Positions 13,301 through 25,145 of a stretch of 64,000 nt of DNA are shown here, piece by piece. Source of the stretch: Ananas comosus (taxonomy: Eukaryota > Streptophyta > Magnoliopsida > Poales > Bromeliaceae); contig NC_033621.1 of assembly GCF_001540865.1 (NCBI RefSeq), positions 21,039,769-21,103,768 of the forward strand. The letters are read 5' to 3'. The notes beneath the pieces were generated by a model that worked only from the letters and a program-made list of their open reading frames with translations, was not told the DNA's origin and searched no databases. The position numbers and the translations under genes were made by a program. Position 1 is the stretch's first letter, and each line of letters starts with the position of its first letter.

Positions 13301-16300
13301 AATTGTCATATATACCTGAAGGGTTTCTTTCTCCTCTGGAGTAAGTTTCTTTTCAACAACTGTAGCATCCTTGATAGGGTCATCACTGTGACAATGAAGG
13401 TGAACGGTATGAGGTTTTATAACCTTGAACTTGAAAGAGAGAAAAGAAAAAACAAACAGAATCTCTTGATGAAATGAAAGACAAAATTTCTAAAGTTGTT
13501 GTAATAAGAGTGAAAGTCGTATTTAGTTAAACGACTAAGCAATTTATGAGCAGAGATTATTAAGAGTTCAGAAAACAACACTTCAAAATTAATTTTGCAT
13601 CATAAAGCTTTTCACCCATCAAAAGGTTTCTATTTAAGATCAACTCTAGTTGGAAATCCAGCAAGCAAGAAAAAGAAGAGAAAATTGAGCTATTTATTTG
13701 TGTAGCATATCAACAAAATTGTAAGCAAGCCGCATTAGACATGAAAGTTGGGATTTAATCAATTCTTTGATTTTCCGAGAGGAAAGCATCAATTTGTAGC
13801 CTGAATTGCCTAACATCATTATGAAATAAACCTGTTGGTTGATAAAGGAAAACAAAATCATGCAGAAAAAGAATAATAGAAGAAAAAACATTATTCTTGA
13901 AAGAGAATGCGGGATATTCGCTCAACATAGGATTATCTAAGTGATTAAGATGCCCCGGGAAAACTGTAAAACTCTTATAATCATTAACTCTGATGAGCAA
14001 AATAATGCCACTAAAATTAAAAAAAAAAAAAATCTGACCTTCGATACGGAAGGAAGTCACCAAAAGCAAATACTAACCCAAAGACCAAAACTGCTATGCC
14101 AACTCCTACCTATCTTGCATTAAGATAAAATGTAAATATGTATATGAGCGTTCAGTTCTATGAAGACACTAACAAAAATCACTTACTTTGGTACCAAAGC
14201 CAATTGTACTCTGTTCTGATTCGACAGGTGCATCGTAATCTATAGCTTGATAAATTTTGTTCTCATCAGCTTTCTTTTTCTCGAGTGCAGATCTGTGCAT
14301 ACAATTTAAAGTAAAAGTGATTAATTTAATAATAATATACATAAAACTGGATAATTTCGAGTAATTTTGTGAAGCCATGTCATCACCCTTGCAGAAAACC
14401 CCTTTTAAAAAATTTAAAATTTTTAATTAGTCCAACTTTAAATTTATAAGAAAGAAATATCTTTGTGTTTATTTAAATTAGATTTAAATCTATAAAATAG
14501 AAATATCTTGGTATTTCGTTTAAATTAGACTACATATACTAGATTATAATTTGGTTATATTTTGACTCTAAATAGATGCTAATTTAAAGTAAATAAGATT
14601 ATAGAGAAATTGTAAAATAAGATATTGTAAAATAAGATAAATGTGTGTTTTGGTCAAAACAAATTAATTTGGATCAAATTACTTTAGTGTTCTATCTATG
14701 TTTAAACTAAATTTCGGCTATGATTATATGTTATTTTGCATAGAAAAAGGACGACTTTCTTCAGTAACTCCTCTATTTAACTATCAACTCTCTTTTACTT
14801 TATAATTTTTTTGTTTCTCTCTGCACTCATCTCTCTCCGCACTCATCTTTCTTTGATTACATAATATGTAAAGTATTTATATTTATTTTCTTTATTTTTT
14901 ATGCTTTTAAGGTATTATTGATTATTAAAGTATGTAACATAATTAAATTAGTATAAACATGCCTGTGCATTTTATAGGTACAAATCTAGTTTTAATATAG
15001 AATTTAGATTTTTCTGATAGTTAGGGAGTAAGAAAATATGTGAAAGTTAATGGACTAATGTGTTCAAGCGAAAAGTACAAGGATTAGGTCACAATATGGG
15101 GATAATAAAAGGACTTCCCATGCATTGCACCCTTCTTCCAAAATCACACTTTGTAGGCGCATGCCAAACAAGCAGTAATTTATTTGTACCTCCTAACTGC
15201 CTCCACCTTCTCTAGAAATTGCCGATCTAAGACTACATTGCTTGATTTTCTATCAATACCAGTAGTTAATTCCGGTGCCTCTACAAGCAGAAAGCAAGTA
15301 TAAGATACCAGAGGAAAAAAGAGATTCAGTAGGGCGGAGAAGTATTAGGTAAACTGAATTTATTAATCTAAATATGAAATCACCTTTAACATGCTTCACC
15401 AAATCAGAACTACAAATATGAGCCATATGAATAATAGAAAGCTTAATATCAAATGAATAGATTGGCACGTGATATGTAACCTATGCATGCCATAATGTAG
15501 AATGCATACTGTATTTTGTGTAACCCAGACTATCACAACAAAATCAAAGTTTTAGACATCACATAACCAAGGTGGCAAGGAGCTCACAAGCATGGACGCA
15601 CATAAGTTCAGAGAAACTATAAAACGCTAGCACATCAACTATAGGATTATCTTCCCCATGAACACAGGAAGTCCATATACACATCCAGATCAAAAGTGAA
15701 GGGAATTTTAGGAAACTTAATATCCATGTACATCCTTACATTACAACAGAGTAAGTGGGTAATATTCAAGCTTTTAAAGGATGATCAGGATATAACAGAA
15801 ATTGATAGAAAGAGGTGCAAAGAAATCAAGGGTCCTACCTAGCATAATTAAAGCAACTAGTTAAAGTAAATAGACAATAACAGGTTCTAGTCAAATGAAA
15901 CTTGGCATTTCGAGTGCAAAAAAGATTATGTCAAATGATGGACAAATCCATTGAAGTAGCATTACACAAAAAAAAAAAAACGCATAGCAGAGGGGCGAAC
16001 AGTTGAAGACATAAGGAACGTACGTCGATTCCTCCCAACAGGCTCCCCAGAAATCAATTTTCTGCACCAGAAGATAATCTTTACCGATTCAAAAGTTCCC
16101 AAAACAAAAGAAACAAGATTGATAACGAAAGAAGTGCAACAACAGCTACAAAACAAGCTTTGTATATAACTATATATAATTGACAAGTCTATCAACTATT
16201 GGTATAGACTTTAAAGGAATCAAACTTCACCTACCTAAGGCGAAGTGTTTATTTCTACTCCACTTTATCATTGAATCGTTAAGATGTCATAAGAGATAGA

Positions 16301-18536
16301 AGATCATGAAGGTTTTTGTCTCAATCTAATATAAGCAATACTAATCTGAAATCTCAAAACTAAACGAGATTACAAATTGTACAAGGTCAACTGTTCATTT
16401 CAATATGTTAGAATATTTGCATCTATTTAAGAACTATATTATGTGTCCAAAGCACTTATTCACCTTGGATTCCTTTGGTAAACTTCATGATAATTCTGGA
16501 TTTTCTCAAATTTTCATAACAAACACATCAAACTCTCATTAAAATGGTTTGAATTCTAAATCTACCACCAACAGTTAATCTTTGCCTCTTCAATCAGGAA
16601 ATGATGAAATGCTTTGTAATAGTGATAACAATCACCCAAATACGAAGATATTAGTATTGTATGGCTATGTTTCTTGTTTTTTCTTTCTAAGTACCAAAAC
16701 ACTTCTTTTGTGTACATAAAACTAAATATGATTGTACAACTTAGTTCACTAAGTGTGCAAAATACTTCCCTGAGCCTACAGAACTAGTTTGAATGTACAA
16801 CAAAGTTCTAACTGTGCAAACTGTTTATATTAGTACATAGAACTAGTTCGAAGAGTGAGTGTTGATTATCATCGTGTCAAAATTATCTTATGTAGTGTAT
16901 AATATTAGTTGCAACTTTGATCTCTAACCCAGGTGCAGTAGAGGAGAGAGACACCCAATTTTTGGCAAATAGAGAAGAGGAATTGAAGATAAAATAGTTA
17001 AAGAAAACGTGGCCATTAAATCTAATAGTAATAGTATTATACTTTTTGGGGTGGCCAAGGTACCTGAATAAAAATTAATAAATAATTAGATGATAAAATC
17101 AAAATTTTCAACCTTAATTACCACTTTAAAATATGGTAAAGACATCTACGTCAAGAAGAGGTTGTCCATTTTCTACAACAAGTGAGTGCTTTTCATGTGA
17201 CAATATTGCCTTCCAGGCAATATAATAAACTGTTCGGAAATACAACTGCCAGAAGAATTATTACACTTTCCAGTCTTCGAATTTGGGCATGAATTCTGAG
17301 CATTTTCTGGTATCATAGATTTCAAACTAACAGAATATGCCTTCCCTGGATTAAGTTAACTATATAGTATATGAAGACCTGGAAGCAGGTTTATTAGTGT
17401 TCTTAAAGTTTCATGTATTACATTGGGAATGATTTCAATGAATGTAAAAGCCTAGTACTTTACAAGGCAAGCTAAAAGGACTATGGTGACAAAAACATGC
17501 AGACCACAAAGCAAAATACAAATATAATCGAAAATACAATAGGAGGAATTGAGGAAATATACTTTGGTTCTGATTCGAGGCGCAAGTTGTCTTTTGGGTT
17601 CTTCACGCTTGGTTTCTAAGAAAAGGAAAAAAAAAGAAAAAAAAAAGAAAATACCGAATGAAGTAGAGTAAGGAAAGTGAAACAAAGAGTAATATGCCAT
17701 TTCACCAGGTGCTTTCTCATTCTAAAAATATGTCACAAGAATAAGCAAAATAACATTTTCATATAAATATCAAAATTATGTATCAATACTTTTAACAGTT
17801 TTAGTTTTATGTTTGACAAAATAACTAATTATTTATAGCTTTTTCAAACATGTGTAGCGTGTGCTTTCTTGATTGTCAATTTGTAATCATCTGTGCTTCT
17901 TAATACGTAAGTTGCACTAAACAAGAATATAATCAAAAGCATTTAAGACCATCAAACATCAGGAGAAAGTTATACTACCAGAGAGAATTAATTCAATCAG
18001 AAAAGATTATCTAAGTTCTAAGAAAGCATCAACCAGAGAAGAAAATTGGAAGTCAGATTAAAAATAACAGTATACAAAAGCAACACTAGGCTAATGACCC
18101 TATTGGTCCAATGGAAAGAACCCACAATTATCTTTTCGGGAAAATTCCCAAACAAACAATTTCAACGAAATCTTTCAAATTTCTTATTTGACTATGTTCA
18201 ACTCTATGTACTCCTCTATTCCTATACCAGAGTTTTTGGTGTTAAATGACTATAAAATCAAGTTTGAGTCTTTGCTGGAATTGTTTACGATAATTGCACG
18301 ATGAAAAGGAAAATGCACCAAGAACTGCTATTTGTCAACAGAAGACATAAAACCAAGCAATAGAAGAGGACATACACAAATACAGGGGTACTAACCTTGT
18401 CTTTCTTAGTAGGTTCGGTCCCAAAGCCGCGTCCCTTGGAAGCTAAGCAGATAGCATTAGAAACCTGACGAGATTTGCGATTACTCCTCTCTGAACTACG
18501 TGTTTTATGAACTGTGCTACCCATAAAATTTCGCAT
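1589..18536 (-). CDS. Tetratricopeptide-repeat protein, probably plastid
   Basis: Thirteen exons join into one frame of about 385 codons: 18536-18396, 17607-17563, 15278-15190, 14292-14187, 13423-13316, 12297-12235, 7675-7604, 7472-7371, 5996-5922, 4247-4125, 3481-3365, 2677-2621 and 1648-1589 (stop TGA). The downstream half is a run of TPR-like helix pairs, for example LVELGEYQKASTLLEKL, LLGEVKYELKDYEGSSSAYR, and a VDLLIGKAY segment followed by NASDAVAVYDKLINEHPDD. TPR repeats are protein-interaction scaffolds. The basic, Ser-rich start followed by SKGRGFG resembles plant plastid TPR proteins; this is inference. A TTGTAG acceptor lies just before the ATG, so an upstream leader exon is likely, perhaps near 20.0-20.2 kb. 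Exon 2 is uncertain: an earlier acceptor at 17615 gives another frame that does not join cleanly to exon 3. The 5' end of exon 5 is also uncertain. No catalytic domain was seen. Confidence 0.75.
2272..2454 (+). mobile_element. Degenerate TRIM-like mini retrotransposon
   Basis: An 82-bp terminal repeat (2272-2353, TGTTAAATA to TTTAACA) is followed at once by TGGTATCAGA, matching the initiator tRNA-Met primer binding site of plant LTR elements. A shortened second repeat ends at 2454 with ATTCAACA. The internal region is mostly deleted. It is clearly related to the inverted pair at 6461-6966 and lies in the last intron of the TPR gene. Confidence 0.65.
6461..6966. mobile_element. Inverted dimer of a TRIM-like element with 5-bp target duplication
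   Basis: Layout: terminal repeat 6461-6533, internal domain on the minus strand, central palindromic terminal repeat 6664-6752, internal domain on the plus strand, and a palindromic terminal repeat near 6881-6966. Both internal domains begin with the tRNA-Met primer site TGGTATCAGAGC directly beside a repeat ending in CA. They end in a purine tract (GTGAGGGGAG) directly before TGTTAAATAT. The internal domain is only about 130 bp, so the element is non-coding. The whole dimer is flanked by GAGTT (6456-6460 and 6967-6971), so it appears to have inserted as one unit in a TPR-gene intron. Confidence 0.75.
7185..7392 (-). repeat. 104-bp tandem duplication across an exon end and splice donor
   Basis: Two nearly identical 104-bp copies, 7185-7288 and 7289-7392. 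On the minus strand each holds the codons for YRSALS and the donor TCA|GTTAGT. The upstream copy completes the true exon (7472-7371). The downstream copy leaves a spare exon end preceded by TTTATGCAG, which could act as an acceptor. Confidence 0.85.
8143..9190. repeat. Minisatellite of about 27 units, 39-41 bp
   Basis: Core GCTCAGTTTAACGACATGG followed by CGGTCG recurs about 27 times. Most spacing is 39-41 bp, with some units near 29 bp. Spacers are variable (ATATCTGAACTTGATTT, GATTTTAAATTGAG and others). It lies inside the large TPR-gene intron 7676-12234. No open frame runs through it. Confidence 0.85.
9225..9612. repeat. Second minisatellite, about 58-60 bp units
   Basis: Around seven units built on GAAATTAATTCATGATAAGG plus GGCCCATTTGGAAAGCCC, directly after the first array and in the same intron. 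The unit is unrelated to the 39-41-bp unit. Confidence 0.75.
9670..10015. repeat. Short tandem repeats (about 30 bp and 46 bp)
   Basis: TTTGTGGACTTTGGGTTTTG-type units of about 30 bp occur three to four times. They are followed by two copies of a 46-bp unit containing GTGGGCTGGATTTCAGGC and GGTTCTGGGCCCGAATTTG. The open frame across them only reflects the repetition. Confidence 0.65.
10120..10470. repeat. Poly-T and CT/GA low-complexity block
   Basis: Long T runs and a (GA)n tract at about 10273-10302 inside the large TPR-gene intron. Open frames here are artefacts of base composition. Confidence 0.75.
10480..10950. repeat. Third minisatellite, roughly 63/126-bp units
   Basis: Units with TCGAGCCTATCACGAAGATG and GCCGCACGGTTTACGTAG repeat about seven times. 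A higher-order period near 126 bp pairs a GATCAACC-type half with a CGCACGG-type half. Confidence 0.7.
11120..11810. repeat. Poly-T/CT-rich intronic stretch with an unresolved base
   Basis: T-rich, CT-rich DNA with a GAGAGA block and an N at 11537 at the end of a T run. No gene is seen. It completes the insertion-rich part of the TPR-gene intron. Confidence 0.6.
12921..13092. mobile_element. Small terminal-inverted-repeat element
   Basis: Starts GCAAGGATTGTCGTGCC and ends GGCACAACAATCCTTGC, an inverted pair. The flanks share AATAAT. Internal GGCACG/CGTGCC motifs relate it to the repeats at 33735-34410 and 44690-45025. It lies in a TPR-gene intron. Confidence 0.55.
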
Positions 18537-19351
18537 GCATGCCTACAATATAAAAGTCCAGTAAAATCACGTACGATGTTTTAATCTAAAATAGAAGCGC
18601 ACTTAGCTCTTAGGAAGATTAAATAGAACTAGTTATCCACATTAAGAAAGTACGTCGTTGAGTCAAGTCCGAACAGGACAGATGGTAACCAAAATACAAG
18701 TTTGAGGCAAAAGAAATCCAAAACAAGTACCAAGTTTAGTGTAGCAAAGAGAAGAGCTATAAGTTTTTTTACAAAATAAGTACCAAATAATCTCAATATT
18801 CTAAACTAAAGAAGTGAAGGAACTTCAAAAGAATAGCGACAAGATACATATGAAAATCTACACTGCTTTCACAACAAAAAGAGAGAGAGAGAGAGAGAAA
18901 TATGAAGAAAGGTCTTTAAGCAGAGTAGCCAAATTCGAAAGAAAAGAAGCACAAACAACTCCATTACCATAACTGGGAGTGGATTAAATCGTGGCTCAGC
19001 CGAATTCAATTCTGCTTTATTGTTTGGTAAAAGATGGGTAATCATTTCAATGTGATTACTATTCCCATTCGATCTGTTGAGTATAAAATTTATCTGAAGA
19101 AAAAGCACTCCCAAAATCATATGTTAGCAGACGTCCGTATGGCTCGAGATCAGTCTGATAAACTTTGGGTATTATAACACCTTCTCCTAAGAGTCTCCGG
19201 CGGTGCGTCTATTCTTGTCATTTTTTCTTGCCTTATGTGAAGGATCTATACTTCTCCCTTTTCCATATTTCCCTTTCTTTGTGTTTTTCTTTTTCTACTC
19301 CATTTCTAGAGGCCTGATTGCCTAACTGTGTAGCCAAGTTCACTATCTGAT

Positions 19352-19394
19352 TGAATGAAGCGGTAGCATGCTACTAATTTCTCAAAAAAAAAAA
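19352..19394 (+). mobile_element. SINE 3'-tail fragment
   Basis: GAATGAAGCGGTAGCATGCT followed by AATTTCTC and an A run matches the 3' end of the SINE at 55341-55469 and the truncated copy at 41969-42027. Confidence 0.5.
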
Positions 19395-20044
19395 TTATCT
19401 AAAGAAAAATGTATAAAACTGATTTGAAGTTTTGAACTATAGACCATTTTGATCCTGACTACCCAACCTTGCAAAATTGACTTTAGCTTCCAACCTTCCA
19501 ATCAGTTTGATTTACATGATTTGATGGCTCTTCAAATGCAAAACTTAAGCTAACTGTTTACTTTAATGAATTTACAGTTACGTAAATCGCATAAAATATA
19601 CAAACTAAATTCGTAAATTTCTTTTAAAAAAATCACTAATTGGCTCAAATTAAATAAATTAAAAGGTTGGGTACTAAAAATCAAAATTTGGATGATAGTA
19701 GAGGCAATTAATTTTATACATTTTTACCTTCTAATTTAATAATAGAGGTATTTTGGGATTATTGACAAAATATAACAACTAATAGCAAATAAGTTTTCAC
19801 CAAATTCGACCTCAAATCATATCATGTGAATTGGCCGAGAGTAATTTGAATTATACAAAATCCCACCAAACCCTTCGAAATGAACTGAATTTCCATTGAC
19901 TTATTATACCAAACAACGGATTTAGGAAAACTAGAATTCCAATTCTTTCGAAGTCCAGGATTCGGGGCAGTAACAACAGGGCGTACAGCTCTCTAGTCTG
20001 AAACTATGCAGATAAGGTTTTGGTTTGAACTTTTTCACAGAGGG

Positions 20045-20045
<1 letters not shown>

Positions 20046-20102
<57 letters not shown>
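20046..20102. repeat. (GA)n microsatellite
   Basis: About 28 AG dinucleotides, read as CT on the minus strand. CT tracts of this kind are common in 5' leaders of plant genes, so it may lie in the leader of the TPR gene. Confidence 0.9.
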
Positions 20103-20105
<3 letters not shown>

Positions 20106-20296
20106 TCCTCACCAGCTGCGGGCAGACTGCCGGCATTGCTGCGACGAGAAGGAGAGCAGAAGGACCAGCGCGCGTACAAGAGGGGCAACGAGCCAGCGAC
20201 GCGATAAGCACAGGATTGGCTCATAATTATTATAATAATAATAAAATAATAATATTTGGGTAAACTTCAGACTTCAGAGTCCGGCTACGGTGCTTG

Positions 20297-22122
20297 TGGG
20301 GTGGCAATAAAGCTCGCTCCAGCTTGTGTTCTACTTGAAATGAACGCGAGATCAACTCGCTTATTTAGCAAACGAGCCGAATACGTGCTGAATTTCTGAG
20401 CTCATTTAATAAACGAGCCAAACACAAGCTGGGGCCAGCTCACTCGTGTTCGGCTCAATAACCGCTTGAATACATATATTTTATATTTATATAAATATAA
20501 AGTCCAATTCAATTAGAAAAATGCTCATATATATATATATATATATACTAGTTATAGTGCACGTGCAATGCACGTAATATTTAATTAAATTAAATTTATA
20601 TTTATATTTTAATTTTAAATAATTATTGATGGTATAAATTTATATATCAGTTAATTTTTTTCTAAAATTAATTTTTTTAATATGTATCCAAATTTGAAAT
20701 TAATTTTGAATCCATAATTTGAATATAAATAATTATTAAAGACATTAATTTATTTATCATCCCATCTATTTTTTAAATTTGATATATTTTCAAGTTAATT
20801 AATTATTTTTAATTTGAAATACTGTTTACACACCCAAAATATTGAAATTTTAATTAATTTCAAATTTTGAATTAAAATATTAATTCACATTTGAAATTAT
20901 GAATCAAATTTAAAATTTAAAGCTGATTTTATAAGCTTATTTAAATTATTTTTTTTTTCAAATCTAATTTTTTTAGTTAGCTAATTGAGAGATAGTAGAT
21001 ACAAAATATTTTCAATGTTTGTTGCATAGAGATTTTCGTTTTTTTGATAAGTATGGAATATTATTTTATGGGACGCGCAAATATCTTTCGGTTGACAAAA
21101 ATTTGGATAAGTATAAATTTCTTTCTATTCTCGCAAATAGAATGCAATATTTTTTCCGACTAAAAAAGGGTATGTCTGTGTCAACAATTATTTTAATAAT
21201 TATCTCAAATCAATATCAATTTGTGAATCATATTTACTACAAATTTAAAATTTTAAATTGTAAATTTATATGTTATATTTTATTGAAAAAATATCTCATA
21301 TTTTAAATATTAGTAGGTAAAATTGAGATAATTTTTATATATTCACTTTTAAAAAAATATGATTAAATATTATATATGCGGAAGGTATTATGTGATTGGA
21401 TATTATATAGGTGGCGGATATTACGTGTGAGAATGAAAATATTTAAGAAATGCGAATATTATTTGTGATAAAATATGATATTATGTTGGCGGCGGTTATT
21501 AGGAGATATGACACACATATAAAAAGTGAAATTTGATACGTACTATCTAAGGACAATTTAGGTAAAAAAAGTGACAGATACTTAATTCGTTAGTCATTGG
21601 ATTAGATCGAATGACTAAGAATTAATATATTTTATGATAATTTAAAAATAAGTGACAGATACTTAATTCGTTAGTCATTGGATTAGATCGAATGACTAAG
21701 AATTAATATATTTTATAATAATTTAAAAATAAAAAAAAATTGTACGGCTGTGATTTATTCCATTAAAGTTGAATGAATGATATTATTAGTATGTAATTAG
21801 AATTATATTAATAGGGAGCGGCATTTTGGGAAAGAGGAAAAAATTCAAAACTCACGCTTTTATAAATAGTATAGATATATAAAGTTTCAACCATGAGATC
21901 AAAAGTTGATCGGTACAATCTCATAAATTTATTTTCTATATATATATATGTATATCCTTTTTAATCTTTTTTAACTTATTGTTGGCGAGCCGGCCTGTGT
22001 TCGGCTCGTTTAACACGAACTAAATTTTTCGGCTCGATACTTTAACGAGTTAACTCGTGTTCAGCTCGTTTATAAAACGAGCCGACCCCAGTTCGCTCGT
22101 GTTCGACTCGTTGACACCACCA
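20297..22122. mobile_element. hAT-type MITE split by a Helitron
   Basis: Both arms are rich in GAGCCGAACACGAGC-type motifs in inverted order. The ends read TGGGGTGGCAATAAAGCTCG and GAGTTGTTGACACCACCA-like on the other arm (CGTTGACACCACCA). An exact 8-bp duplication GGTGCTTG flanks it (20289-20296 and 22123-22130), the hallmark of hAT elements. Without the 1328-bp Helitron it would be about 498 bp, close to the intact relative at 28698-29183. No transposase frame. Confidence 0.7.
20548..21875 (-). mobile_element. Non-autonomous Helitron, complete
   Basis: On the minus strand it begins TCTATACTATTTATAAAAGC (after a host A) and ends CTAG followed by a host T. A hairpin, ACGTGC-AAT-GCACGT, lies at 20561-20575, nine bases before CTAG. 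TC start, subterminal hairpin, CTRR end and A/T insertion are the standard Helitron marks. It codes for no Rep/helicase. An internal 81-bp direct duplication lies at 21571-21731. Confidence 0.8.
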
Positions 22123-22318
22123 GGTGCTTGCACCAAGCACTTGGTATTTGTAAATTTTTTACCGTTAGATCTATACTTTTGATCATTTTCATCAGTTAGA
22201 TTATACTATTCAACGAACCACCCACTCAACTCTCCTAACCACGTATCTCTTAATCCAATGGCCAAAAATTTATAAGCACCAATAACTTGGTACTTTTAAA
22301 AGCATAAGAGCTCAATTC

Positions 22319-22653
22319 TAAACTTCAAATACCACTGGTGTGATTTCTCACTTTCTCACTTTAGTACCCTATAATATAGAGTATATTAATTTAGTACCGT
22401 ATGATTTTTTTTTTTTCGTCAGCCCCTCCGTTAACTTTTCATTAAATCATATACAAAAAACATCAAATGCCCTACCTATAGTTTATCGAATATTCACTTT
22501 AACACCCTTTTAGTTTTAACTTTGTCACTGATTTACTGAAAAAAATTAGTGGAGGGATAACAAAAAGGAAAAAATAAAATCACAAAGTATAAAAGTGATA
22601 CACAAGGTACTAAAGTGAGAAAATGAGAAATCACAGGGGTTATATTTAAAGTT
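22319..22653. mobile_element. MITE with long terminal inverted repeats
   Basis: The left arm CTTCAAATACCACTGGTGTG then TTTCTCACTTTAGTACC is mirrored by GGTACTAAAGTGAGAAAATG then AGAAATCACAGGGG on the right. It is the same family as the element at 32516-33074. Confidence 0.7.
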
Positions 22654-22667
22654 TCTCCTTATTATTT

Positions 22668-22713
<46 letters not shown>

Positions 22714-22732
22714 GTGAGGGGGGGCGGTGGTG

Positions 22733-23192
22733 GTAAGCCTTGTGTGTTATTAGGAGCACCAAGGCCTCTATGCTCCTAAGCCGTTTTTTATTATGGAGTT
22801 TCCGAATCGACAATTGGGTCCGTTAGATTTGATATTGTATATTTGAAGTATTTAGAAAATAAATTTTGCAGTTTTTCGATATCATTTATCTAGCGACCGA
22901 AATGGTTCAAAATCAACGCCTGAAAATAAAAATCTCACAAAAAGTGATGATATAACATTAAAATTTTTGATTTGAGATATTAATCTTGCAGTAAATAGTA
23001 TAAAGAATTTTTCATTAAAGATATTGATCACTTAGTAAATGATATCAAAAAATTATAAAATTTTATTCGCAAATAGTTCTAATAGCGTAGCTCATATCTA
23101 ATAAAGCCAATCGTGAAATCGAATGTCTTCTCACCGAAAGTAACTTATAAAAATACAGAGGGCTTCACGCTTCAAAAGCACAAAAGACGCAC
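22733..23192. mobile_element. Foldback element 1 of a cluster
   Basis: Arms are partly inverted: an AATCGACAATTGGGTCCGTT segment on the left is answered near 23095-23125 on the right. It shares its inner arms with the elements at 23237-23812 and 24148-24657. No coding region. Confidence 0.5.
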
Positions 23193-23236
23193 TCAAATTT
23201 TATTTATACTTGTTGATGAATAGTGAATGTTAATGA

Positions 23237-23812
23237 TTATTCTTGAGGAATCCAGCTACTATCTTTTAGGAGGACAGGGACCTTCGACCTATCAAATCAT
23301 TTTTAATGATAGAGAACCCGAATCGATGATCGGAACGGTTGAAGTTGATCTAGAGTATATGAATTATCTAGAAACTAAATTTTATAAATTTTAAAATTTA
23401 TTTACATAGTGATCAAAGGATTGCAAACTTGACAGTTTTTTACGGTCTATATGAGTCATTTGCTTGTTTAACGGTGTAGAGTAATCCAAATCGATTGAAT
23501 TTTTTATAGAAAATTTTTTATACTATTTAGATAATATTTAATAACTCCGATCGTAAATTGAGAAAGTCTAAGCTCTGTTTTCAGAAAGTCATTTGTTTTT
23601 TACCGTTCATTTTTCGACTCTTCGATGGACTTGATAATGATTTTTAAAAATTATAAAATTCGGTTTCTAAATATTTCTAATAGTGTAGATTAATTTTAAC
23701 GGTGCCGATTATTAATTTGAAATTCCGATCATCCAAAATGACTTGATAGGATAAAGACTTTATCCTCTTAAGAGGATAGTAGCCGAACTCATTCTCGAGA
23801 ATCAAAACTAGA
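23237..23812. mobile_element. Foldback element 2 of a cluster
   Basis: The left end GAGGAATCCAGCTACTATCT is mirrored by AGGATAGTAGCCGAACTC near 23778-23800. Inner arms carry the AATCGATGATCGG-type motif shared with its neighbours. Confidence 0.6.
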
Positions 23813-24147
23813 AGAAGCTAGTGACTCTCTCCTATATATTATAGTATATATATATATAATATTATATATATAGAGAGAGAGATGATAGATGCCCCACGAC
23901 GCGGCATGTATAAGGCTTAGGATAGTAACGAGCAGGAGAGGATGAAACCAGCAGACCTTTGATGTAAATAAACAGCAAATTAGAGGATGAATTGACTGAC
24001 ATGCCGCATATTAGAGAGAGAGAAAGAGAGAGCGATAGAGGCTTGCTGATGGAAGAAGAGACTAAACGTTGTGAGAATGGGATCCGTCAGGATCAGAGTA
24101 GGTGAGTGGGAGGGTCGGACGACGAGATTAGAGAGAGAGAGAGAGAG

Positions 24148-24657
24148 TTGAGCTGGAATGCTATCGGTAGCACGGGCTTCGTTGCACACATTTGTTTTTT
24201 ATGATGAAGCCTTCAAATCGACGATCGGCACGTTGAAATGATCTATACACTTGAATATCTAGAATCAAATTTATACATTTTCGATATTGTTCTTTATCCA
24301 TCGAGCGGACACAAAATGAAACGGCTGAAAATAAATATTCTTTAAAAAATGATGATAAGGAGTCTTGTAGTCAAGATCAAGAGTATAGATCATGTTTAAA
24401 TAGTTTAAGAATTTCTAACAAAAATTCAATTAATTTGGATATCTTGACGCCGTTAAACGAGAAAACGATTCATATCGACCATTAAAATTACAAATTTGAA
24501 ACCTTTGTCATTAGAGCAAATGATGTCGAAAAGATTTGAAATTGATTTCTAAACACTTCAAGTGATATAGTCATGTTCAACGTACGATGTCATTTGGGGC
24601 TCTATAAATCGAAAATAAATAGGTGCAGACGGAGCCCATTGCTATCGATAGTATTCT
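24148..24657. mobile_element. Foldback element 3 of a cluster
   Basis: The left end GTTGAGCTGGAATGCTATCG is the inverted copy of CGATAGTATTCTAGCTCAAC at the right end. The inner arm contains AATCGACGATCGGCACGTTG, related to the two elements before it. Confidence 0.7.
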
Positions 24658-24664
24658 AGCTCAA

Positions 24665-24667
<3 letters not shown>

Positions 24668-24721
<54 letters not shown>

Positions 24722-24730
24722 ATATATATA
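24668..24730. repeat. (TA)n microsatellite followed by a local duplication
   Basis: About 24 TA units. Just after it, a segment of about 80 bp starting AAAACTCAAATGTAGTTTC is present twice (24733 and 24808). Confidence 0.85.
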
Positions 24731-25145
24731 TAAAACTCAAATGTAGTTTCAAATGTCATTTTTAAAAATTTTAAACTTTGCATAGGTATCTAAGAATTTT
24801 CAGAACTATATAAAACTCAAATGTATTTTCAAATGTCATTTTTAAAATTTTAAACTTTGCATAGTATCTAAGAATTTTCAGAACTTTTGACCAGCGATAT
24901 AAAATTACCATTTCACAATTTTCTTATACGGAAATGTCATTTGCGTAAAAACAACCTTTTCTTATAAATTAGTTGATTCTATAACTGAAGAATGCTTTCA
25001 TAATAAATTGTATTTTTGAAAATCTTATATGTATGGAGAGTATTTTCCTTTCCAAATTGTATATGTAAAAGCCTTCAAAATGTATAGCCTTTTTTTTTTT
25101 ACCAAATATCAAATAAAAGTCAAAATATAAATTTAGACATAATTT

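Larger units (their letters stand above)
18540..20296. other. Presumed leader intron and promoter side of the TPR gene
   Basis: No coding exon was recognised. It contains a GA run near 18880-18897, a SINE-tail fragment (19352-19394) and a long GA tract at 20046-20102. GC content rises at 20100-20215, as is common at plant transcription starts. The TPR transcript probably starts near here, but no clear TATA box was seen. Confidence 0.4.
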
